Shown: positions 7,847-12,691 of the stretch, piece after piece
How the letters are laid out: each line of letters starts with the position of its first letter
Numbering within the stretch: the stretch's first letter is position 1
NCBI GenBank assembly: GCA_019693395.1
Contig: JAAMXP010002276.1
Location: 1 to 12,691 of the forward strand
DNA length: 12,691 nucleotides
Direction: 5' to 3'
DNA from: Ettlia oleoabundans
Lineage: Eukaryota > Chlorophyta > Chlorophyceae > Chlamydomonadales
Notes under the pieces: model-generated
The model's input: the letters and a program-made list of their open reading frames with translations, nothing else
What the model was told of the DNA's origin: nothing
Databases searched by the model: none
Program-made: the position numbers and the translations under genes

Positions 7847-9210
7847 ATGGCTCCCAAGGTGAGGCTCCCGGCAACTGCACTACGCCCCGGCCGGGCGTGG
7901 CAGCGCTGGCTGGCGCGGCCCCTCCTTACGTAGCCTGTGTCGCCCATGCACTGTTGCTCGGCAGTTCCTGTCCCGCACGGCAGCAATGGGAGCAGCAAGC
8001 ACGGCCGCAGCTGCGGAACAGCACCATGTAACAACGAGCGCGGGGCGCGGCGACGCTGCTCTTGGGCGGTGCTTTCAAATATTTTGTGGGCAGCAGAAGC
8101 TTTTGGCGCGCCGCGCCGCTGTTTGGGCTCCGCCAGCCAAGGGATCTTGGAATGGGCGGCGGCAGGCGCTCCAGCAACCAGCTGCGCTTGCTGGCCCTCG
8201 CCACTGTCCTTCTCCGCTGCCAGATTCTGGCCAAGTTGCGTGCTTTGTATCGTGACTGCCATCACTTCAGGCTGCTGCCCCCAAGAAGAGCCCGGCCAAG
8301 AAGCCGGCAGCTCCCAAGGCCAAGAAGCCGGCGGCCGCAAAGCCCAAGGCTACCCCCAAGCCCAAGGCCGCCGCCAAGCCTAAGGCTGCTGCCGCCCCCA
8401 AGGCAAGCTCAGTAGCCGCATGACAGGCTGAAACCTCCTTGTGCAGGATACTGCAGTATGTTGGGGAAACTTGCACTGAAACAGGCGGAGCGGGGGTGAC
8501 GCTACGAGCGGTTGTTGTTTACCTCCGCACCCTGCTTTTTCTCCTTTTGACTCACTGCTTGCATCCTTGTGATAAAAAGACCTCTGCTTCTCTTCCTGGC
8601 CTGCAGGTGAAGAAGACCACCGCCACCAAGAAGGCGGCCGCCCCCAAGAAGGTGCGCAACACCAGCCTGAAAGCAAGGCGGCCAATGGGCCGGAAGCTAA
8701 CAACGCCCGCTTCCATACACCGTGGGAAGGCAGCCGAATTGTTTGCCTGCTTTTCTGCTTCGTTTACAGTTACAACTCATGCTGCGCCTTATTTCATGTG
8801 CATCCCACCCGCCTTGAGCCCTGCAGGCAGCAGCCAAGAAGGCCACCCCCGCCAAGAAGGTGGCAGCCAAGCCCGCGGCTGCCAAGAAGGCCGCAACACC
8901 CAAGAAGGCCGCTGCCAAGCCCGCTGCCGCCAAGAGGGTAAGCGAGGTTGCTTGCATTGCTTGTGCCAGCGGGGCGGCAGGCAATGTCGCACCCCCCATG
9001 TGCCGCACTGCTATGGTTGAGCCGAGGGCTGCCTTCATTTGCAAGTTACCGCCGCCGGCTTGGGAGCTCCCTCACTTCAGTCTGTTGTCTCTTGATTTTC
9101 TACCATTTCGGTTCCATGCTCCTCCTGCCTCGCCCCTTTTTTGGTTGCCCTATACGCAGCCCGCAGCCAAGAAGCCTGCTGCCAAGAAGGCCGCCCCCAT
9201 GAAGGCATGA
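7847..9210 (+). CDS. H1-like Lys/Ala/Pro-rich chromatin protein without a globular domain, five exons
   Basis: Exons 7847-7858 (MAPK), 8271-8402, 8607-8651, 8827-8937 and 9160-9210 (TGA at 9208-9210) give 116 residues. Every junction is phase 0. Exon 2 encodes AAAPKKSPAKKPAAPKAKKP and more of the same; exon 3 VKKTTATKKAAAPKK; exon 4 a run containing KKATPAKKVAAKP and KKAATPKK, ending AKR; exon 5 [16 protein letters not shown]. Composition is almost only Lys, Ala and Pro, as in linker histone C-terminal tails, and VKKTT..KKAA is shared with exon 4 of the nearby H1. Three S/T-P-x-K sites (SPAK, TPAK, TPKK) look like cell-cycle kinase targets. Intron 1 (410 bases) was checked in all plus frames and holds no winged-helix exon. 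Intron 2 has a GC donor (AAG|GCAAGC at 8403); if retained, the protein stops at 8421-8423 after a short tail. Likely role: DNA or linker-DNA compaction in the nucleus. The four-residue first exon is the least certain part. Confidence 0.82.
8403..8606 (+). other. GC-AG intron in the H1-like gene
   Basis: The donor reads AAG|GCAAGC, the strong context seen at minor GC-AG introns, and the acceptor is CCTGCAG at 8600-8606. No GT donor nearby keeps the Lys/Ala frame. Reading through gives ASSVAA and then TGA at 8421-8423, a short alternative product. Confidence 0.7.
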
Positions 9211-9698
9211 GCTGGCGCTGTCGGCCCAAACCATGTGCTGAAACCAGCACCGCGTGACCAACGCTGCACCCTGGGCGCCTGACTGACCGACCTGGCCTGC
9301 TTCAGACCCACTCCACCCCCATTGACAGCCTCCTTGCACCCCCACCAACTGACCGACTTACCCCCACACACAGACGGACGGACTCATACACCCGCTACCT
9401 CATGCTTGTGTTGCGTTTGCCTCTGCCCTGACTCCTCACACCCGCTCTGACGCCTGTTTTGAATGCCACGATCCTTCCCCCCTCCCCCTTCTGCTCGTGT
9501 ATCATCATCAGTCGGGACCACAACCCTCCTCCCCACGGCATACGCATGCGTGTTTGTACCACCGGCGACGTTGGCCCCGCATGAAAACTACCGTTTCCAA
9601 ATCACCTCCTTTGCAAGCCCTTCTGGCTCATCCCCCTGGTGTCCTGTGCCCTCCTTGATATCCATGTTTGTTGAAAACTTGGCACGCACTGAACCCAA

Positions 9699-9703
9699 TG
9701 TAA
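9699..9703 (+). terminator. TGTAA polyadenylation signal candidate of the H1-like gene
   Basis: First plus-strand TGTAA after the H1-like stop, 489 bases downstream. The stretch between is pyrimidine- and C-rich, with repeated CTGACCGAC-like words, as in a long 3' UTR. No GGTGTT...AACACC hairpin is present, unlike H1 and H2B. Confidence 0.45.
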
Positions 9704-11978
9704 CACAGATTCCCATAGTGTAGAAAGGGCAGGCAGGCTGAAACAACCCTGCCTGGTTGGGAACAAACAAAAACAGACAGTGTGCTGGCCAGCTGCCTTC
9801 TCTAAGTTGTGCACAACGGGCAGGTGGCGGACTAGAGCAACAAGGCAAAAGAGTGAGCGGTATGGACTTGAGGATGGCATCTTTGCGCTGCGAAACACAG
9901 GCGGTACACGCCGCCTCAGCCTTCATTCCAGCAAACAGCCTTGCCAACTGCCTAGCAGTTGCACAGTATTCTGCTTTGCTCCGAGAGCTCTAGGAGCAGG
10001 CTCAGCCGTGCTTGGCCGTCTGGTGCCCCACTGATCCTTCTAAGCCCTGTCATTCCTGCTCTTCAAGAGCAAACGCACAAGGGCTGTGGCACACATTACC
10101 ACACCTAGAACCTGAGCAGCAGCACGTCCAAGGCAGGCTGCAGAAGCACAGCTGTGGCACTTCGACAGGCTGCTGCCGCCCAGTCCATTGCACCCACCAT
10201 CTTTGGCTGCTTCAGCTCTGCTAATGAGGGCAGTAATCCGCTTGGGTCAGTACTTGAACAACCAAGCATAAACTTGTCACACGCAGCAAAGCAAAGCTCA
10301 AGCTACAAGCAGACCTGTGCCCGTGCCCTGCAATCGAAGCAAGGCAGTGGAGGGCTGCTGTGCAGCCGTGAATTACGTGAGCACAGCATGGGCGCGATTC
10401 TGTGCCACTGGGGCTTGCCGACAGGCAATGCCCGGCAGCTGGAGGTCAATGGAGCGCTGCACTTGCGCATTAAAGAAGGCAAAAACACGGGTCACCGGAC
10501 AGCAACCACCAAACCTGCCTGCAACTTGCCGGCCCGCCCACCCACCTCACTGCTTGCGGCCGGCCCGCCTGGCTGCCTGCTCGCCAGTGTTATTACTGGC
10601 TTCTTTATCACGACCTTCGTGCAATGCCGCTGCAGCAGAATAGATAGTGCACCTCACTGGCTCAGTTGTGTTGTGCCTGCTGCTGCCGCTGCTGTAGAAG
10701 CGCATGCCGTTGAGTGCCTAGCTCTGAATTGATCCCCCCACCCCACCCACACACGCACTCCCACATCCCCCCTTCCGAAACCCCCTCGCCAACCCCCTAT
10801 TGTGCCTGCAGATAGGCAACCCACAGCAAATGGCCGCAGTGTATTGCCGACAAGGAATATTGAAACTTGGACAACCTGGGGACAGCAGGGGTATGCAGGT
10901 CGGGCACACAGCTTGCTGTGAACGACCAGCCTATTCAAGGGTAGCAAGGTGTCGCTTGCTGTGGTGCTTGTTCAACAGTGGTGAGCAGCCTGCTTGTGTA
11001 GCGCCAACCCTTCCCTTCTTTGCCTCTGCTGTTGTAGCCTGCCTTGTCTGTCTGGCCTTGGCCAGGCAGCGTAGCAGTCTCTAAGACAGTGGCTGCTGCA
11101 TTAGCCAACTCGTGCACCTCGCAGCTTTAGATGTGCTGTGCTTGATGCTGTGACTGCTGTACCTGCCGTCCACACCTCATCAGGCGTTCCCCCGTCATAC
11201 CGCCTGCAGTGTCATGCCTGCAGATTCAAAACCGCAGCTGCTGGGGGCCGAAAATTGAGGGAATGACTGAGCTGGGGGCCGCAGGGGCCTGCCAGCGCCG
11301 GCATGCTTCTGCTGATCAAATCTATTTTGCTTGCAAGCAGGCGAGCTGTTTGTTTTGCACCATTGATCGGTAGCCTGCCTGGAGTAGGCCCGCCCCTTTT
11401 CAAATCTCTGCTGTTGTTCCCCTTCCTGCCTGTTTGGCCTTAGAAGTTGGTAGCTGGCTGTGGCGCTGGCAACACCACGGCCAAGACCAGCAAGCCGGCC
11501 TGCAAGATGCGCCGCGTGGGTTCCTTCTTCAATGGCCCTGCTTGCATGCCTAAGCAGCTTACGAGGGCGCCACAGCCTGCTCCGACCCCTTGCGCCGCAC
11601 CCGCAGCAGCTGCAAGAGCACACAAGAGCGGAGAGGGCTGCAGCAGCTGCTGGCATGGGGGTGCAGCAGCCCAGGTCTAGCAGCGGCATAAGACGCTCGC
11701 CTCCTTTGAAATGGCTGTTGATGCTCTCTCCGGCTGTGCTCATGACCTTTGATTTAAGCATCAGCTATTACTCTTGCGCTTGCCTCCCTGACGGCCGTTG
11801 TTGGGGTTGACAACGCCCAGCTGAACACAAAGCAGTTGATGACAGCCAAGGCCAGAAACAAGTCAGCAGAGACAGAACAGGCACAGTGGCAGCACAGGAG
11901 AAGTGCGGCAGGCACCCTCTTACATACAAACAGTTCAGATGCAAGAGTTCACAACTGTTGCCTTTCCCAGTAAGCGGT
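9704..11978. other. Long stretch without a recognisable gene
   Basis: About 2.3 kb. The longest open frame (10154-10732, plus, 192 codons, GTG start) has no recognisable motif and ordinary intergenic composition. A C-rich tract at 10733-10797 is followed by a good acceptor (GCCTGCAG). Short segments at about 11444-11550 and 11760-11970 on the plus strand have slight coding character but no family. No tRNA, rRNA, transposase or terminal repeats were seen. Confidence 0.5.
10733..10797 (+). repeat. C-rich low-complexity tract
   Basis: Runs of CCCC separated by A or AC over about 65 bases, ending in a pyrimidine-rich sequence and TGCCTGCAG (10804-10812). It resembles a strong polypyrimidine tract plus 3' splice site, or simple low-complexity DNA; the complementary strand is G-rich. 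Confidence 0.6.
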
Positions 11979-11994
11979 GGTGTTGAATAACACC
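11979..11994 (-). terminator. Histone-type 3' stem-loop of the H2B gene
   Basis: Minus-strand GGTGTTATTCAACACC, a perfect 6-bp stem with an ATTC loop, 45 bases past the H2B stop codon. It is identical over all 16 bases to the hairpin after H1 at 5018-5033. Position and form match the 3' processing hairpin of replication-dependent histone mRNAs. Confidence 0.9.
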
Positions 11995-12038
11995 AGTTGA
12001 ATTCGGTTTTGTTTGTTTTGTGTTTTGCCACAGCCGCT

Positions 12039-12410
12039 TCAAGCGCTGGTAAACTTGGTGACGGCCTTGGTGCCCTCGCTGACGGCGTGTTTGGCCAGCT
12101 CGCCGGGCAGCACCAGGCGCACGGCGGTCTGGATCTCGCGGGAGGTCAGGGTGGGCTTCTTGTTCACGCGGCTCAGCTGGGCGGCGGCGGTGGCGATCTT
12201 CTCAAACTGATCGGCAATGAAGGAGTTGAGGATGGCCATGGACTTGGAGGAGATGCCGGTGTCAGGGTGCACCTGCTTGAGCACCTTGAAGATGTAGAGC
12301 TTGTAGCTCTCAGTGCCCTTGGCCTTCTTGCCCTTGTTCTTGCCGCCCTCCTTGGCGGGCTTGGCGGACTTCTTGGCCGGGGCGGCCTTCTTGCCGGAGG
12401 TGGGAGCCAT
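12039..12410 (-). CDS. H2B: Histone H2B, intronless
   Basis: One open frame of 123 residues. It forms the core nucleosome with H2A, H3 and H4. The tail [20 protein letters not shown], continuing to KKAKG, is Lys-rich. The histone fold begins [20 protein letters not shown] and continues through [32 protein letters not shown] and [21 protein letters not shown]. The C-terminal AVTKFTS is the green-plant form and contains the Lys that is monoubiquitinated in plants and yeast. The ATG at 12410 is chosen because MAPTSGKK is a typical H2B start; the open frame upstream runs into the promoter. Some core positions ([16 protein letters not shown]) depart from the plant consensus I remember (FINDIFEK, .RYNKK). 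A TATA-like TATTTAA lies about 80 bases upstream, and a histone stem-loop follows. It is probably one half of a divergent pair with a gene just beyond the right edge. Confidence 0.98.
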   Translation of the reverse strand: MAPTSGKKAAPAKKSAKPAKEGGKNKGKKAKGTESYKLYIFKVLKQVHPDTGISSKSMAILNSFIADQFEKIATAAAQLSRVNKKPTLTSREIQTAVRLVLPGELAKHAVSEGTKAVTKFTSA

Positions 12411-12489
12411 GGTGGTTGTTGGGGGTAGGTGGGGGTGTGTGGAAGGGAACTCGAGGTTGTGAAGTAGTGATCTGGGAGCAATCAGGAGC

Positions 12490-12496
12490 TTAAATA
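12490..12496 (-). promoter_or_regulatory. TATA-like box of H2B
   Basis: TATTTAA on the minus strand, 80 bases before the H2B ATG. This predicts transcription starting near 12460 and a 5' UTR of about 50 bases, normal for a core histone gene. Confidence 0.6.
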
Positions 12497-12536
12497 CACG
12501 GCATCGGCGGCTTTCACGCTGCGCACACATGCCGAG

Positions 12537-12568
12537 TAACGACAGCCTTTTTTTTACTAACGACAGCC
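12537..12568. promoter_or_regulatory. Two copies of TAACGACAGCC in the H2B upstream region
   Basis: The 11-base word occurs at 12537-12547 and 12558-12568, exactly 21 bases apart (two helical turns), with a T-run between them. It lies between the H2B TATA box and the plus-strand TATA box at the window edge, where shared histone promoter elements would be expected. Confidence 0.5.
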
Positions 12569-12578
12569 CGCCGTTGGT

Positions 12579-12619
12579 CGGCCCCCAGGTAGGTCATAGG
12601 CGCACCCATCCGGGGGCCG
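12579..12619. repeat. Inverted repeat in the divergent promoter
   Basis: CGGCCCCC (12579-12586) and GGGGGCCG (12612-12619) are perfect reverse complements separated by 25 bases. They lie near the middle of the region between the two TATA boxes. This could be a palindromic factor site or chance in GC-rich DNA. Confidence 0.4.
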
Positions 12620-12670
12620 CCGCTCCACTGGCGCTGGTTGCTCGGGGTCTTGACGCCCTATTTGCGGCGT

Positions 12671-12677
12671 TATATAA
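12671..12677 (+). promoter_or_regulatory. TATA box of a divergent gene beyond the right edge
   Basis: TATATAA on the plus strand, about 20 bases from the window end and about 175 bases from the oppositely oriented H2B TATA box. Divergent H2A-H2B pairs are standard in green algae, so the missing gene is plausibly H2A; this is inference. Confidence 0.6.
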
Positions 12678-12691
12678 GCTTGGCATCTGCA

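Noticed and set aside
7657..8340. 227-codon minus-strand open frame opposite the H1-like promoter and exon 2
   Set aside because: Its end is the antisense of a Lys/Ala repeat and the rest lacks any domain; the plus-strand splice frame is far better supported.
8697..9371. Minus-strand frames with repeated Trp/Pro/Ser or Leu/Ala runs (for example PSWQPRAW)
   Set aside because: These are the antisense translations of AAG GCC repeats in the H1-like exons.
10154..10732. 192-codon plus-strand open frame
   Set aside because: GTG start, no motif, intergenic-like composition; an open stretch of this length is expected by chance in GC-rich DNA.

Overview
The window looks like GC-rich nuclear DNA of a green alga (Chlorophyta, probably Chlorophyceae or a relative). 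The evidence is: genes split into short exons by GT-AG introns whose acceptors often read TGCAG; TGTAA, the usual green-algal poly(A) signal, shortly after two stop codons; a plant-type H2B ending in ...KAVTKFTSA; and a plant-type UIM/UBX protein. No bacterial operon, CRISPR array, tRNA or rRNA was seen.

Layout from left to right. (1) The 3' end of a plus-strand UIM + UBX protein (PUX7/UBXN7-like) occupies 351-1564, with a TGTAA signal at 1627. (2) The stretch 1565-2475 has no convincing gene. (3) A plus-strand gene at about 2476-4545 encodes the second half (helicase C-terminal domain, motifs IV to VI) of a Dicer/RIG-I-type RNA helicase. No first-half motifs are visible upstream and no RNase III follows the stop. 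(4) Facing it on the minus strand is a four-exon linker histone H1 (6093 down to 5168), with a histone-type 3' stem-loop at 5018-5033. (5) A gene-poor 1.75 kb follows, holding a possible broken minus-strand reading frame at 7539-7693. (6) A five-exon plus-strand gene (7847-9210) encodes a Lys/Ala/Pro-rich H1-like protein of 116 residues with no globular domain. (7) About 2.8 kb (9211-11978) has no recognisable gene. (8) An intronless H2B lies on the minus strand (12410 down to 12039) with a stem-loop identical to that of H1. The right edge carries a plus-strand TATA box for a divergent gene outside the window, plausibly H2A.

The theme of the right two thirds is chromatin: H1, an H1-tail-like protein and H2B. 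H1 and H2B share a stem-loop type 3' end and so are probably co-regulated with DNA replication. The H1-like gene lacks the stem-loop and seems to use polyadenylation. All seven introns of the two linker-histone-type genes are phase 0 and fall next to basic codons, so their tails are built from interchangeable Lys-rich modules. The points most worth a second look are the globular-domain-less H1-like gene with its GC-AG intron, the half helicase, and the identical stem-loops on intron-containing H1 and intronless H2B.
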